Notes: generated from the sequence alone by a model not told the origin. 64,000 nt of DNA from Bythopirellula polymerisocia (GCF_007860015.1 NZ_SJPS01000004.1:503567-567566); one strand, 5' to 3'; shown: positions 1 through 9,523, numbered from the stretch's first letter. Translations and numbers: made by a program.

Positions 1-197
1 TCTTCGAGTGGTTACAAAGGCTCGGCGACGTGGACGAAGATGAAATGTTCCGCGTCTTCAACATGGGCATCGGCATGGCTGTCGTCGTGAGCGAGTACTA
101 CGCCGAGAGCGTTCAACAGCAACTAGCTGCACACGGCCTGCAGAGTTGGCTAATTGGCCGCATAACCGAAGGCACGGGCGAATGCCGCTGGGCTTAG
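1..197 (+). CDS. purM: Phosphoribosylformylglycinamidine cyclo-ligase, C-terminal end (partial)
   Basis: The reading frame is open from base 3 and stops with TAG at 195-197. It is cut by the window edge, so only about 64 C-terminal residues are seen. They contain [19 protein letters not shown], a signature of the AIR synthetase (PurM) C-terminal domain, followed by a short tail ending TGECRWA. PurM makes aminoimidazole ribotide in de novo purine synthesis, in the cytoplasm. The next gene is convergent (minus strand), so purM is the last gene of its unit. The identification rests on the conserved MFRxFNMGxGM motif and is fairly secure despite the short length. Confidence 0.85.
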   Translation, partial: FEWLQRLGDVDEDEMFRVFNMGIGMAVVVSEYYAESVQQQLAAHGLQSWLIGRITEGTGECRWA

Positions 198-211
198 TGC
201 CTAACTTTAGG

Positions 212-240
212 AAACGAGACGCGGAGAAACGTGCTCGTTT
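212..240 (+). terminator. Possible hairpin terminator after purM
   Basis: AAACGAG (212-218) pairs with CTCGTTT (234-240). Three further pairs (ACG/CGT) can form across a one-base bulge. It lies 15 bases past the purM stop and between two convergent genes. There is no clear T-run after it, so termination is only a possibility. Confidence 0.35.
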
Positions 241-299
241 AAAATCTTCTCTGGTTGGTTCAGATCCTTGCCATCAAAGCAATAATTGGAGTCTTTATC

Positions 300-2393
300 T
301 CATCGCAATCCCGCACCAGACGAGGGTACCGCTCCAAATCCAGGGGCAGCGTTGGCCATGCCCTGCTTCGTCTCTCCACCGAGCGAAGGACCTGCCCGGC
401 GGATTTGCTCGGTTAATCCAGCTATCGTGTAGGTGCCTGGAATCAAAATGGGTTTTGTGGGATTCTGTGCAGAGTAAATGGCCAGCAGGGGAATTTGCTG
501 GGTGCCCAAATCCTGAAGTTTTTGGTTGACCTCGGGAGACGAGTCCTGATGAGTCCAGTCGGCTACTAACGTATAGATATCGTTATCGCGGAAGACCGCT
601 TCCATTTCTTTGGTCTTGAGTACGGTCTTCTCCATGAATTTGCAAGTTGGGCACCAATCGGCCGTGAAATCGATCACGACTGTCTTCCCGTGCTCCAGTA
701 ACCATTGCAGTTTTTTCTCACTGTAGGGTTGCCAGGGTTCTTGTCGAACGGAGTATTCGCCCGTTCCCTCGGAGAGAAGTTGTTCAAATTTGGCATCGGC
801 CAGGATATGTGCGTCACGCATCTGGCGCTGCTCTAGAATCGGTGCAAGCCAGTAGAACGATACCAAGCCAATCATGGTACCGAAGGCAATTCCCTCTCCT
901 AATGCGTTCCACCTCCGACTACTTGGGGCCGTTAGAGGGACCCGACCAATCCACCAACAGACTAGCCAGATTCCGAAGAGAAATGCCACGGTTGGCACGA
1001 CAAAGTGGGGCTTGAGAAGCGTGAGTAGATAAACCACAGTTCCGATCAAGACGAACCCCATCAATTGTTTGAATGTGTTCATCCATTCGCCCGGTTTGGG
1101 GAGAAACCGGATCAGTTGGGGAAATGCGCCGATCAAAATGTAGGGACTAGCCATCCCCAATCCAATCGTGAAAAAGATCGTCATGATTTGCCAGGGACTA
1201 CGGCTGAGCACTCCGACTAAAGCCGTCCCCATGAAGGGGCCCGTGCAGGGAGTTGCCAGGAGTGTGGTAATTGTCCCCTTGGCGAATGCGCCTTCGTAAC
1301 CTTCTTTCTGTCCAATCTCGGTCACTTTGCTGGTGCCGATAAATCCAGGGATGGGGATCTCCCAGATTCCCATGAAACTGAGTCCCATGGCAAAAATGAC
1401 CGCCGCCATGGCGATATTGAATTCGGGATACTGGAACAACTGGCCCCAGCCCAGGCGAAAGACGATCGACAAGACTGCCAACAGCATGAAGACGCTGATC
1501 ACACCGATCGCGTACCAGAGATTCAGAGCAAAGATTTTCCAGCGACTTTGGCCAGCTTGTTCGATAAAGGCAAATACCTTGAGCCCAATCACGGGCAAGA
1601 CGCACGGCATCACATTGAGGACTAAGCCTCCCAAAAAGGCTAGGACCAACAGGTGGGGAAAAGAGTCTTGTGTGGTAGATTCCACGACCAATGGAGCCGC
1701 GGTCCCGAGTTGTTGCGAAAAGAGTTTCTCAGTCGATTGGCCCGTGGACGGAACCGTCGGTGAAGATTGGGGAATAGTAACTTCAGTACCCTCGGCTGCG
1801 GTGAACTGAACTCCGGCGGGCAAGGTTACGCCCACTCCAATTTTCGCTTGAAAGTCTTCGTTGAAAGGTACGCACGTTTGAGGATTACAGGCCTGGCCAA
1901 CAACCTTGCCGACGATCTCGAGAGTGGAAGGATCAACACCCTTGGCTAGTTCGATTGGTGCAAACCATGTCACCGTTTTCGCATGTTCACGGATTTGCAG
2001 GCCCTTCCAGATTTCCTCGTCGATATGCGTCTCGGGCGGGACAACCGGTTTCCATTCTCCCAAGAGACGAACATCCTTAGGTGCAGAAATATTGATCGTC
2101 GCGGGGAGGGGACCCCCACCGCCATCAGGAAGGGCCCCCTGATCAAGTGCATAGACGTGGAACCCTTCGCCGATCTCGGCAGTCACAAAGAGAATCGCAG
2201 GTTGGTCTGCTTTGGAAGCCACGAACTCCGCAGAGACAGATACGGGATCCTTGCTTTCGCTTAAGCTGCTCCCTATGCCGCCAAAACTGTCGGGAAACTC
2301 AAACTGGGCGTGGGCGAGATTCGCTACCGCCAAAAGCGAGACGCACAGCATGGCGCCCCAGCGACGAGAAGACATATTTTGAACGTCAGACAT
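300..2393 (-). CDS. dsbD: Thiol:disulfide interchange protein, DsbD family
   Basis: A 697-residue membrane protein with the full DsbD plan. There is a signal peptide (about residues 1-29, ending AHA) and a periplasmic N-terminal domain with a Cys pair at C169 and C174 (ACNPQTC). The multi-span core carries C264 (NVMPCVLP) and C383 (ATPCTGPF). The C-terminal thioredoxin domain has WCPTC (C581, C584). In the family, electrons pass from cytoplasmic thioredoxin through the membrane pair to the periplasmic domains, keeping exported proteins or cytochrome c apoproteins reduced. All six redox cysteines are visible, so it should be active. AAAGGA sits about 10 bases before the ATG and supports this start. 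It is convergent with purM and no partner thioredoxin lies beside it. Confidence 0.93.
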   Translation of the reverse strand: MSDVQNMSSRRWGAMLCVSLLAVANLAHAQFEFPDSFGGIGSSLSESKDPVSVSAEFVASKADQPAILFVTAEIGEGFHVYALDQGALPDGGGGPLPATINISAPKDVRLLGEWKPVVPPETHIDEEIWKGLQIREHAKTVTWFAPIELAKGVDPSTLEIVGKVVGQACNPQTCVPFNEDFQAKIGVGVTLPAGVQFTAAEGTEVTIPQSSPTVPSTGQSTEKLFSQQLGTAAPLVVESTTQDSFPHLLVLAFLGGLVLNVMPCVLPVIGLKVFAFIEQAGQSRWKIFALNLWYAIGVISVFMLLAVLSIVFRLGWGQLFQYPEFNIAMAAVIFAMGLSFMGIWEIPIPGFIGTSKVTEIGQKEGYEGAFAKGTITTLLATPCTGPFMGTALVGVLSRSPWQIMTIFFTIGLGMASPYILIGAFPQLIRFLPKPGEWMNTFKQLMGFVLIGTVVYLLTLLKPHFVVPTVAFLFGIWLVCWWIGRVPLTAPSSRRWNALGEGIAFGTMIGLVSFYWLAPILEQRQMRDAHILADAKFEQLLSEGTGEYSVRQEPWQPYSEKKLQWLLEHGKTVVIDFTADWCPTCKFMEKTVLKTKEMEAVFRDNDIYTLVADWTHQDSSPEVNQKLQDLGTQQIPLLAIYSAQNPTKPILIPGTYTIAGLTEQIRRAGPSLGGETKQGMANAAPGFGAVPSSGAGLR

Positions 2394-2954
2394 CCGAGTA
2401 GGTTCCTTTTGACGTATGGAGTTTTCCCTGGCACCCGGGCTGGATGCCGAGGGATTCTATCAGGCGATGAAAAAAACGGTCAATGTCGCTCTAGCTTGAG
2501 GTGTATTGTCGAGCTTACTCGACCAGATGGACGCCAAAGGATTGCCTAATCTTGTTTCCGAGAAACCAACGGTCCATATAGCCAGCGCCGAGCTTGCGAC
2601 CTCTTAACCCACATAATATACCAGTTTCGGAGAAGAATCTGTCTGGCAGGGCACCGCTTGCCCGATTTCCAGCAGTGCCGTGAATGCGATCTCGCCGCGG
2701 GAACCAATTATCCCTGGGGTTGAGCCAATTCTGCTAGCACCTGTCCCATTTCACAGCCCTATCCGGGTTTTCCAAGAGGCACCAGCGCGATCGGGACAGT
2801 TCTGACCTGAGGTCCGAGACGTGCCCGACTGCTTTCAACTCACTCCGCATTGAGTTTGCAAAAAATTACTTTCGAATAGTTGCGCTCAACGTCTGCGTTT
2901 TTCTCAAAATGCAAATTTGGCCATGACAATGCTTATAATTTCATGTGCGAAATA
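2394..2954. other. Gene-free stretch between dsbD and sulfatase
   Basis: About 560 bases with no convincing reading frame on either strand. It must hold the dsbD promoter (minus strand) and the 3' end of the sulfatase transcript. I saw no strong inverted repeat, RNA gene or known motif. Confidence 0.5.
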
Positions 2955-4604
2955 CTACCGCACTTTGGGCGGTGTCGATTCCTCGGCCACCGGCCCCGCC
3001 AGCGGCGGTGTTTCAAAATACTCGCCGTCGTTGATCAGGCGCGGATCACCCGTCTCACGTAACTCAGCAAGCAATCGCTTGCGGAGTTTGCTCAAAGCTG
3101 CTGCGTACTCCGGCTCAGCCGCAACATTGTGCATCTGGTAGGGATCCTTTTCGAGATCGTATAACTCCTCGCGAGGCCGCTTGTCATACGCATGATCGAA
3201 GTAGCGTTTCCATTGGGGGTCGTTGCGATGTTCCACGAGCCAGGCCTTGGTCGGTCCTGCATCCTCGTCGGCAAGTGTGACATGCGTGTTCTCCCGCACT
3301 GCTTCCCTGGCGGGGGGATTGTCCCCTTCGAGACCTATGGGGTCTCCCAAAGGATAACGCTCCGGATGAAAGTTGATGATAAAAAGATAATCCGCAGTGC
3401 GAATGGCTCGTTGCGGATAGGGCAAATAGCCAGCGCGAGCACTGTCAACGTGCCGTTCGCGCCCCACATACACCGCATCGCGTTTCAGGTCGACTTGTCC
3501 CTCTCGCTTCGATGTAAGTATCGGCCAGAGACTGCGCGCGGTCATCTCTGCGGGAATTGTAACCCCGGCTGCTTCCAGAAATGTCGGGGCTAAATCCGGA
3601 AGACCAACGAAGTCGTCCACAACTCGATCCCCCTGCACGTCCGGACCGGCGATCACCAGAGACACTTGAGTCCCAAAATCGTAGAGATTGCATTTGCCGT
3701 GCGGAAATCCGGGGGGACCGTGGTCGCCGCTGGCAGCGATCAATGTATTGTCATACTCGCCGGAGTTTTTTAATTCTTCCAAGAGGACTCCTACGGCCGC
3801 GTCAAAGGCTTGCACCTCGCCCAGATAATCTGCCAGATCCTCTCGGACTTCGGCAACGTCGGGAAGAAACGGCGGCAGCTTTCCCTGGAGATCATCAGGG
3901 TTAATGCCCCACAATGCCCATCCTGATCCCCAAGCCCACTTGCGATGAACGTTGGTGGGACCAAACCAGTAGCAGAACGGCTGATTCCCGTCGTTATCGG
4001 CTAGGAATTCTCTGAAATCTGCACGGACTCCTTCCAATAGTTCCTGTTTCGATTCCTCGATTGATTTGCCAGAAGCTGCGAGCTTCGTAACATGTTGCGA
4101 AAATTGATTGATTCTTGAGCCAGATTTTTCGAAGGCATATTTCTGTTCGCCGTAGGGCGCGTCGCGAGGTGCCCCAGGACCCCAGACCTTCCAACTCTTG
4201 CCGATGTGATAGCCATTATCTCTCAACAATAGGGGCCAGCTCGGAATATCCGGATCCCATTTGGCACCCAGCAAAATCGCACCACGCCCAGTCCGCCAAA
4301 AATACTGACCCGAAAGCAAAGAACTACGACACGGAGTGCAGGAGGGAGCATTCACAAACGCATGGCGAAACAACACCCCTTCCCTAGCAAGGCGATCGAT
4401 GTGGGGCGTACTCACAGCATCACTGATCCCCCCCTCCTGCTCCAACTTCGCATAGCTACTCGCGTGTCTCCCCCAGTCGTCGGCAAAGAGAAACAAGATG
4501 TTCGGCCGCTCAGTAGCTGAGATATTGTTGAGAGTCGAAAACGAAACAAAGAGGCAAACTGTCGGAATGAGTAAACGCAACGAGTAGAAGGGCCGAAACG
4601 ACAT
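2955..4604 (-). CDS. Secreted sulfatase (N-sulfoglucosamine sulfohydrolase-like)
   Basis: A 549-residue protein with an N-terminal signal segment (LLIPTVCLFVSFSTL) followed by RPNILFLFADDWG, the metal-binding start of the sulfatase fold (D42, D43). The active-site signature is C89-T-P-C-R93 in NAPSCTPCRSSLLSGQ, matching C-X-P-X-R, in which Cys is converted to formylglycine. The later GDHGPPGFPHGK and the C-terminal LYDLEKDPYQMHNVA segment are also family-typical. The WRTGRGAILLG and DNGYHIGKSWKVWGPG region resembles heparan N-sulfatase-like members, so a sulfated polysaccharide substrate in the periplasm is likely. The exact substrate cannot be read from sequence. It is a lone gene; no maturase or carbohydrate operon is adjacent. 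Confidence 0.92.
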   Translation of the reverse strand: MSFRPFYSLRLLIPTVCLFVSFSTLNNISATERPNILFLFADDWGRHASSYAKLEQEGGISDAVSTPHIDRLAREGVLFRHAFVNAPSCTPCRSSLLSGQYFWRTGRGAILLGAKWDPDIPSWPLLLRDNGYHIGKSWKVWGPGAPRDAPYGEQKYAFEKSGSRINQFSQHVTKLAASGKSIEESKQELLEGVRADFREFLADNDGNQPFCYWFGPTNVHRKWAWGSGWALWGINPDDLQGKLPPFLPDVAEVREDLADYLGEVQAFDAAVGVLLEELKNSGEYDNTLIAASGDHGPPGFPHGKCNLYDFGTQVSLVIAGPDVQGDRVVDDFVGLPDLAPTFLEAAGVTIPAEMTARSLWPILTSKREGQVDLKRDAVYVGRERHVDSARAGYLPYPQRAIRTADYLFIINFHPERYPLGDPIGLEGDNPPAREAVRENTHVTLADEDAGPTKAWLVEHRNDPQWKRYFDHAYDKRPREELYDLEKDPYQMHNVAAEPEYAAALSKLRKRLLAELRETGDPRLINDGEYFETPPLAGPVAEESTPPKVR

Positions 4605-5264
4605 TGCTTATATCCGCCAATTGATCTGGGACGATCACCATAATTCAAAGTGTGAGAAGACGTTAAAGTAGTCTACCGAATGAGCGCCATTTTCCCAATG
4701 GTCGCAACAAGGAGGAAAAGGACAGGCACGTTTCGCCAGGTGCAAAAGTTGGAAAGCAGCCTCACCCATAATCTCGCAGTACGGTGCGGTGAATTCCGTA
4801 CGGAGTCGGTACTGTCAATCCCCCGTTTTCATCTCCTAACTACTACTCTGGGTGCCAGTGCTCTGTTCTTCTACCACACTCTTGTTCGTTGGATCAGAGT
4901 CAACGTTCCTAACCCAACAAACACGGAACAACGTATCTGCCTCTGTGCGGAGCGTGACGATTCGCTTGATACTGCGCGACCCTCTTCGCTGGGCAGCCAA
5001 CCCCCAGGCGATCGCCCAGTATCATGGCTCGACTCAAACCGCCCAACCCAGCAAAATCGGTCCATTCAATCGATGAGCCGAACAGGCGTGGAATGTCCCT
5101 TTTTATCCGGATCGCCATCTTCAATCACCTGATGCAGAGAACTGTAGGACAACTTTATCTTCGCATTGGCCGGTGACCTTGATTTGCTACAATTCCGAGA
5201 GTGCTTACCCACGTTTTGCGCGTCGAATAAAGAGTTGGAACGCGAAGAAAGTAGATTCGGCAGA
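4605..5264. other. Gene-free stretch between sulfatase and TrkH
   Basis: About 660 bases. Open frames exist on both strands (for example 4680-5132), but their translations are low-complexity, lack family motifs and overlap one another, so none is called. The divergent promoters of the sulfatase and trkH genes must lie here. Confidence 0.5.
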
Positions 5265-6599
5265 ATGAAAAGTAAAATTACCGCGATAGGTGAAACAATC
5301 TCTCACTGGCACCCATTGCGCCTGTTAGTGCTGGGATACGCGAGTTACCTCCTCGTCACCTGGTTGCTACTTTGCCTACCCTTCTCCTGGGCAGCCGCCC
5401 CCGTATCTCCGCTCGACAATCTTTTCATTGCTACGTCTGCTGTAAGCACGACCGGTTTGGCGACCGTCAATCCGCCGGAGGCGTATTCGTTTTTGGGTGA
5501 GTTGATAGTCTTGCTGGCAGTTCAGGTTGGTGGCCTCGGGTACATGACTTTGGGGTCTTTCGTGATTTTATCTCGCAAATCAGATCTTCCAAAGGTTAGG
5601 GCAAGTGTTGGTTTGGTCGCATTTTCACTGCCGAGTGGATTCGACCTTCGGCTGTTCATCCGCCACGTAGTGACGTTCACGGTTTTGATAGAAGTTGCAG
5701 GCGCCGCTTTGCTCTATTATGCGTTTCGATCCGCTGGAATTGAGTCGCCACTTTGGCCATCAATTTTTCATAGCATATCCGCATTCTGCACGGCTGGATT
5801 CAGTGTTTTCCCCGACAGCCTTGAGCAATTTCAGGGTAATGTCTGGGTCAACATGATAATCAGTGTACTCAGCCTACTCGGAGCGATTGGCTTTCTAGTG
5901 GCGTCGGATTTCTGGCTCACACTGACTCAATATCGAACGCGTTTGACGCTGACAACCAAAATCATCGTTCTCATGACTTTCTGGTCAATTATGTTGGGCT
6001 GGCTCCTGTTGTTTCTGGTCGAGCCCACTATGCAATCGCTGCCTCTTCCGGAACGACTCATGACTTCCGGTTTTCAATCCATGTCGGCACTCACAACTGT
6101 TGGATTCAATACGCATTCGATTGGCAGTCTTCATATGGCTTCGGTGCTGATCGTAATCGTGTTAATGGTCGTGGGAGCTTCTCCCTCAGGCACAGGTGGC
6201 GGTTTGAAATCAACATCTGTATCAGCAGCTTTTGCCGTTGTCTGGAGCGTTTTGCGGGGACGTGACCGAATTACATTTTGGGGAACGGAAGTCCCGGATT
6301 TCCGGCTTCATGCGGCATTTGCAGCAACCTTCTTCTACCTTGTAATATTTTTGACTGGAAGTACCCTGCTCATGCTCGTGCAAGCATCCAGCTTTGGCGA
6401 CATACTTTTCGAGGCAGCATCTGCTATTGGTACCGTAGGGCTTTCAAGAGGTATTACCTCCGATTTAACTCCTGTTGCGAAACTAATCGTGATTGCATTG
6501 ATGTTTATTGGAAGGGTTGGACCACTAACTTTTGGGTTGGCATTCTTCACGCACGGCCCAATGGAAAAAGGTGAAACCCCAGAGGATTTGGCGGTCTGA
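5265..6599 (+). CDS. TrkH/KtrB-family potassium transporter, membrane subunit
   Basis: From ATG 5265 this is a 444-residue polytopic membrane protein. The frame opens upstream at 5166, but those 33 residues are polar and unlike the family, so the internal start MKSKITAIG is preferred. Four repeated pore-loop elements of the SKT superfamily are visible: TSAVSTTGLATV, ISAFCTAGFSVF, MSALTTVGFNTH and SAIGTVGLSRG, each with the selectivity Gly. The sequence GASPSGTGGGLKSTS matches the intramembrane loop of KtrB/TrkH. It should move K+ (with Na+ or H+) across the inner membrane. These channels normally work with a TrkA/KtrA RCK ring; none is adjacent, so the partner must be elsewhere. The gene looks AT-richer than its neighbours and is followed by a repeat region. 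Confidence 0.9.
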   Translation: MKSKITAIGETISHWHPLRLLVLGYASYLLVTWLLLCLPFSWAAAPVSPLDNLFIATSAVSTTGLATVNPPEAYSFLGELIVLLAVQVGGLGYMTLGSFVILSRKSDLPKVRASVGLVAFSLPSGFDLRLFIRHVVTFTVLIEVAGAALLYYAFRSAGIESPLWPSIFHSISAFCTAGFSVFPDSLEQFQGNVWVNMIISVLSLLGAIGFLVASDFWLTLTQYRTRLTLTTKIIVLMTFWSIMLGWLLLFLVEPTMQSLPLPERLMTSGFQSMSALTTVGFNTHSIGSLHMASVLIVIVLMVVGASPSGTGGGLKSTSVSAAFAVVWSVLRGRDRITFWGTEVPDFRLHAAFAATFFYLVIFLTGSTLLMLVQASSFGDILFEAASAIGTVGLSRGITSDLTPVAKLIVIALMFIGRVGPLTFGLAFFTHGPMEKGETPEDLAV

Positions 6600-6843
6600 T
6601 GAACCGACGCATGCGGAGCCACGCAGCCACACGATTTCTAAATTCACATTGGTTCGCTTCGAGTGGGTAAACGGTGTCGTTTGAAGTGCTAGGAAGGTCG
6701 CATCGTCCGGTGCTGACTCTAGTCCAACCCCCGATTTTTCGCTCCGAATGGTGCTTTGTCGCTATGGGAACAACGTACAGGGTAGGGACATACCAGGAGA
6801 CATTCTACCTTAATTTCGCCGAACCTCTTGCCGGAATGCTTCC

Positions 6844-7017
6844 ATGCCAAGAACTGTCAGAGTGTCGTGCGGGGGATGCTTCTACCCTATCCTCAATCGG
6901 GAGTTAGTTCGGCAAGAGGTCTTTCACAAAGACGGCGATTTCGCCTTCTTCGTCGACCTGATGGTCGCGGCCAACGAGCGGTTGCCCATGCGTCTGGCCG
7001 ATTGCAGTTTCTCGTAA
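6844..7017 (+). pseudogene. Truncated REP-associated tyrosine transposase (RAYT)
   Basis: A 57-codon frame starting MPRTVRVSCGGCFYPILNR, continuing QEVFHKDGDFAFFVDLM and NERLPMRLADCSFS, then stopping at 7015-7017. This follows the N-terminus of planctomycete REP-associated Y1 transposases, which usually read MPR..GG..YHVLNRG, then VFHKxxDFxAFxxL, NERLPMRLLGYCLMPNH. The expected HxH of the catalytic domain (NHFH) and the catalytic Tyr are missing. The bases after the stop (CTTTGC.. TGGCCGCGC) still look like a decayed continuation of the CLMPNHxHxxLWP stretch. It is therefore a dead remnant of about a quarter of the normal length. It sits just before several palindromic repeats, which fits a former RAYT/REP locus. 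Confidence 0.7.
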
Positions 7018-7208
7018 CTTTGCGCATGTATTTGGCCGCGCGATTTGTTAGACTCTGCCTTGCATAAGTTGCCGTAGCCCACGTTGGTGCTGCGCAGATC
7101 TTTCACAATCGAACCATTTCTTCCCTAGCTCAGGTAGCCACCTCGCTCGCAGCGACTGGGCTAGGGATACGTCGGTTGTCGTCAACACTTCGAGGACACG
7201 AAGCACAT

Positions 7209-7253
7209 GGGGTTTTGTCACGGGGGAGTCGAGTTTTGTTTTACAAAACTCCC
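7209..7253 (-). repeat. GTTTTGT hairpin repeat, copy 1
   Basis: It begins GGGGTTTTGTCACGG, the exact complement of the right end of copy 2, and ends with the palindrome 7231-7251 (GAGTTTTGT, TTT, ACAAAACTC; 9-base perfect arms). It is a shortened copy in the orientation opposite to copy 2, about 80 bases away. Confidence 0.7.
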
Positions 7254-7330
7254 AAAAACAACAACAGTCGTCTGCTGCGTAAGTCGTTGCCTGCCAGTGA
7301 GTTGAAGCGAGCGTGACTGCTAGAAAAGGA

Positions 7331-7413
7331 GGGGGTTTTGTTTTGTAAAAAAAGTTTTCTACGAAATAACCGTGACAAAACCCCCGCCGCGGTGCGCAGA
7401 AGCGAGCAAAGAT
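7331..7413 (+). repeat. GTTTTGT hairpin repeat, copy 2
   Basis: GGGGGTTTTGT (7331-7341) is perfectly inverted as ACAAAACCCCC (7375-7385). Between them are TTGTAAAAAAAGTTTT and an ACCGTG stretch. A 23-base core is identical to the complement of copy 3 (14778-14858). The similarity continues outside the hairpin as GCCGCGGTGCGC...CAAAGAT. It is non-coding. Confidence 0.75.
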
Positions 7414-7483
7414 TGTTGGTTTTACGCAGCGAGGCGCTAGTCGCCGGCGAGTTCTGCACCTGCCCCACCGGTAAGTGAAGCAA

Positions 7484-8815
7484 TCAGCCCGTTAGTTCGG
7501 CCGCTTCGGCGATTAGCTCAGGTAGCCGTGGCAAAGATTGCAAATCATCAGCCACCCTGGGATGAGCGAACACGCGCACGCGCTTCACATAGTCGTCAAA
7601 TTGCTCCCGCGCCAGAGTTTTTACAACCGGAGAAATATCCCCCAGTCGGCGAAAGCAATGTTCCTTGGGGAAGTGCACATCGATCTGAAATTCCACTTCC
7701 AGTTTTACCGGTGGAGCATCGAACAACACTTCATGCGGAGCGACAATTCGCGACAGAGCGGTACTCGCCAGGCCTGCAAAGTTTTCTGCACAATGAATCA
7801 ACCAGGGATACGGTTTGCGGGCCAGACGCTGATAGAGCTGCGGTTCCTGGAAGAGGCTATACTGCGTCACGCGTTTGTAGAGGCGACGTACTGGCCCGAA
7901 CAAACCGTCCAGCAATTCGCGGGCAGGACCATCACCGGCAGCGTTTACCAAAGCATCGATCAGGGGACGCTCAGTCATGCGAAACACGGTGTCTGTGTCC
8001 AGCAGAGGATGCAACATCACAAAGGCCCTTTGTAGCATGGCTGTTGCCGATCGCACGGCATGGTGCCAATAGACTTCGCTGAACATGACATAGCGAGCGA
8101 AGACCATCATCTCTGCAGCAGTCTTCCCTTTGTCGGTAATCGCCAAGCCATCACCCGATTCATTCAGGCAAAGCGATTGGATGAGACGAGGTTGGTCGAA
8201 ATTACGACCATACGGTACGCCGGCGTGCAAGCTGTCACGCATGAGATAATCGAGCTTGTCCACATCGATGGGACCGGAAAGCAAACTTTGGAGGATGCGA
8301 CTCGCTCGGTCTTTTGGTTTGCCGGAGAGTAATTCGACGACTTCACGTGGCTGAATATCCCATTCGTCTCGCAGAGTGTCTGAGATTTCTCCTTCCAGCA
8401 GGAAACTGTTGGCAAACAATTCGTGGCTGGGGACGCGTGGCAAAGAAATGTCTTCAATGGGGTGGCAGAAAGGCCAATGTCCCAAGTCATGCAGCAAGGC
8501 TGCCACGAGAAACCGTTCGGCATCCCGCGGAGTAACGGAGGCGACAAAGCGGGGATCGTCGGCCAGACGATCCAGGAACAAGAGCGCCATGCGATAGACA
8601 CCCAGAGAATGCTCGAATCGCGTGTGATTGGCTGCCGGGTAAACTAAGCCTACCAGGCCAAGTTGGCTAACTTGGCCCAAGCGACGAAACTCGGGGCTAT
8701 CGATCAACTGCTTGACTCGGTCAGTGAGCGGCACGTCCAATTCAGGAGGAATCCTCACCAGGCCATGGCCACTGCGCAGAGCCGCAATTTCGGGGAGGTC
8801 GCGCAGCGTATCCAT
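7484..8815 (-). CDS. HD-domain phosphohydrolase (SAMHD1/dGTPase-like)
   Basis: A 443-residue cytoplasmic protein. The HD metal-binding set is present: HTRFEHSLGV (H69), LLHDLGHWPFCH (H109, D110) and GPIDVDKLDYLMRD (D186). This arrangement and the IDVDKxDYLxRD motif are those of the SAMHD1/YdhJ branch of HD proteins, which hydrolyse nucleotides such as dNTPs. The substrate is not proven by sequence. The start ATG at 8815 lies 9 bases after the stop of the zinc-ribbon membrane protein gene, so the two are probably cotranscribed. The length and motifs are complete. The alternative is another phosphohydrolase activity of the same fold. Confidence 0.85.
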   Translation of the reverse strand: MDTLRDLPEIAALRSGHGLVRIPPELDVPLTDRVKQLIDSPEFRRLGQVSQLGLVGLVYPAANHTRFEHSLGVYRMALLFLDRLADDPRFVASVTPRDAERFLVAALLHDLGHWPFCHPIEDISLPRVPSHELFANSFLLEGEISDTLRDEWDIQPREVVELLSGKPKDRASRILQSLLSGPIDVDKLDYLMRDSLHAGVPYGRNFDQPRLIQSLCLNESGDGLAITDKGKTAAEMMVFARYVMFSEVYWHHAVRSATAMLQRAFVMLHPLLDTDTVFRMTERPLIDALVNAAGDGPARELLDGLFGPVRRLYKRVTQYSLFQEPQLYQRLARKPYPWLIHCAENFAGLASTALSRIVAPHEVLFDAPPVKLEVEFQIDVHFPKEHCFRRLGDISPVVKTLAREQFDDYVKRVRVFAHPRVADDLQSLPRLPELIAEAAELTG

Positions 8816-8824
8816 CGGTAAGGT

Positions 8825-9523
8825 TCAGTCTTTCATTCCGGGCAGGAACGGCAGGTCCATGACAAAACGTAGCAGAACGGTGACAAGGAAATAGAGAGCG
8901 TAGTGGAAAAAGGCAGAAATAGGTTCTAGGTCAAACGAAACATAAGCAGCGAAGGTTCCAATTCCCATCACCAGACCAGACAAGATGCTTAAGTGGAGCA
9001 TTTCCAGACCCGACTTGAAGGCATCTTCGCCGAACACGTTCCAGCCGACGTACACATAGACCCCCCAAAGCAAGGCATACACCCATCCACACGCGAGTGA
9101 GCGAATAAGGACATCGGTCCCTTGGTAAACGCCAAGTTCGTCGTCGCGGAGAAAGGTATAGCCCGCATACGCCAAAGGTGGACCCAAGAGAATTGCTCCC
9201 AGGGCCAAGACCCAGGTATCTTTTATATCGCTTCGACCGAGCAGGAAAGCAATGACGACGCTTAGCAGCACCCCACCCGCGACCATCACAAAGATATTGG
9301 TGCTGAACTTGGTTTCTTTGCGCTTGATCGGTTTGAGTACATTGCGGCCTTTGGCATCCTTGGCTCCCGCTTCCATTTCCGGGGCATGAATGACGACTTC
9401 ATCCCCAAGCTCAGGAATCTTGATTTCCCCTTTGCACTTGGGGCAGGCGCCCGATTTACCTGCGTGCTCGTCCCCGACCTTGAAGCGAGTGTGACAACCG
9501 GGACAAATAACTTGGATGGCCAT
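8825..9523 (-). CDS. Zinc-ribbon membrane protein of unknown function
   Basis: 232 residues. The N-terminus has a four-Cys zinc ribbon (ICPGCHTRFKVGDEHAGKSG..CPKC, about residues 6-31), a module common at the start of planctomycete proteins. After a polar linker there are about five hydrophobic segments: FVMVAGGVLLSVVIAFLLG, WVLALGAILLGPPLAYAGY, LACGWVYALLWGVYVYVGW, LHLSILSGLVMGIGTFAAYV and FFHYALYFLVTVLLRFVM. This suggests an inner-membrane protein with a cytoplasmic metal-binding head. I do not recognise a function. It precedes the HD phosphohydrolase gene by 9 bases, so the two may act together. Confidence 0.8.
   Translation of the reverse strand: MAIQVICPGCHTRFKVGDEHAGKSGACPKCKGEIKIPELGDEVVIHAPEMEAGAKDAKGRNVLKPIKRKETKFSTNIFVMVAGGVLLSVVIAFLLGRSDIKDTWVLALGAILLGPPLAYAGYTFLRDDELGVYQGTDVLIRSLACGWVYALLWGVYVYVGWNVFGEDAFKSGLEMLHLSILSGLVMGIGTFAAYVSFDLEPISAFFHYALYFLVTVLLRFVMDLPFLPGMKD

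Larger units (their letters stand above)
6600..7483. other. Repeat-rich intergenic region
   Basis: Between trkH and the HD gene there is no intact gene. It contains the RAYT remnant (6844-7017), two inverted copies of a GTTTTGT hairpin repeat (7209-7253 and 7331-7413), and a GC-rich tail near 7420-7450 (AGGCGCTAGTCGCCGGCG) that resembles planctomycete REP sequences. The minus-strand frame at 7241-7483 is an artefact of the repeats. Confidence 0.6.

Noticed and set aside
4680..5132. 150-codon plus-strand frame between the sulfatase and trkH genes
   Set aside because: No signal, domain or family motif; overlapping frames of similar length exist on both strands; composition looks non-coding.
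7241..7483. 80-codon minus-strand frame downstream of the HD gene
   Set aside because: It translates the GTTTTGT repeats and a REP-like tail, so it is a repeat artefact.
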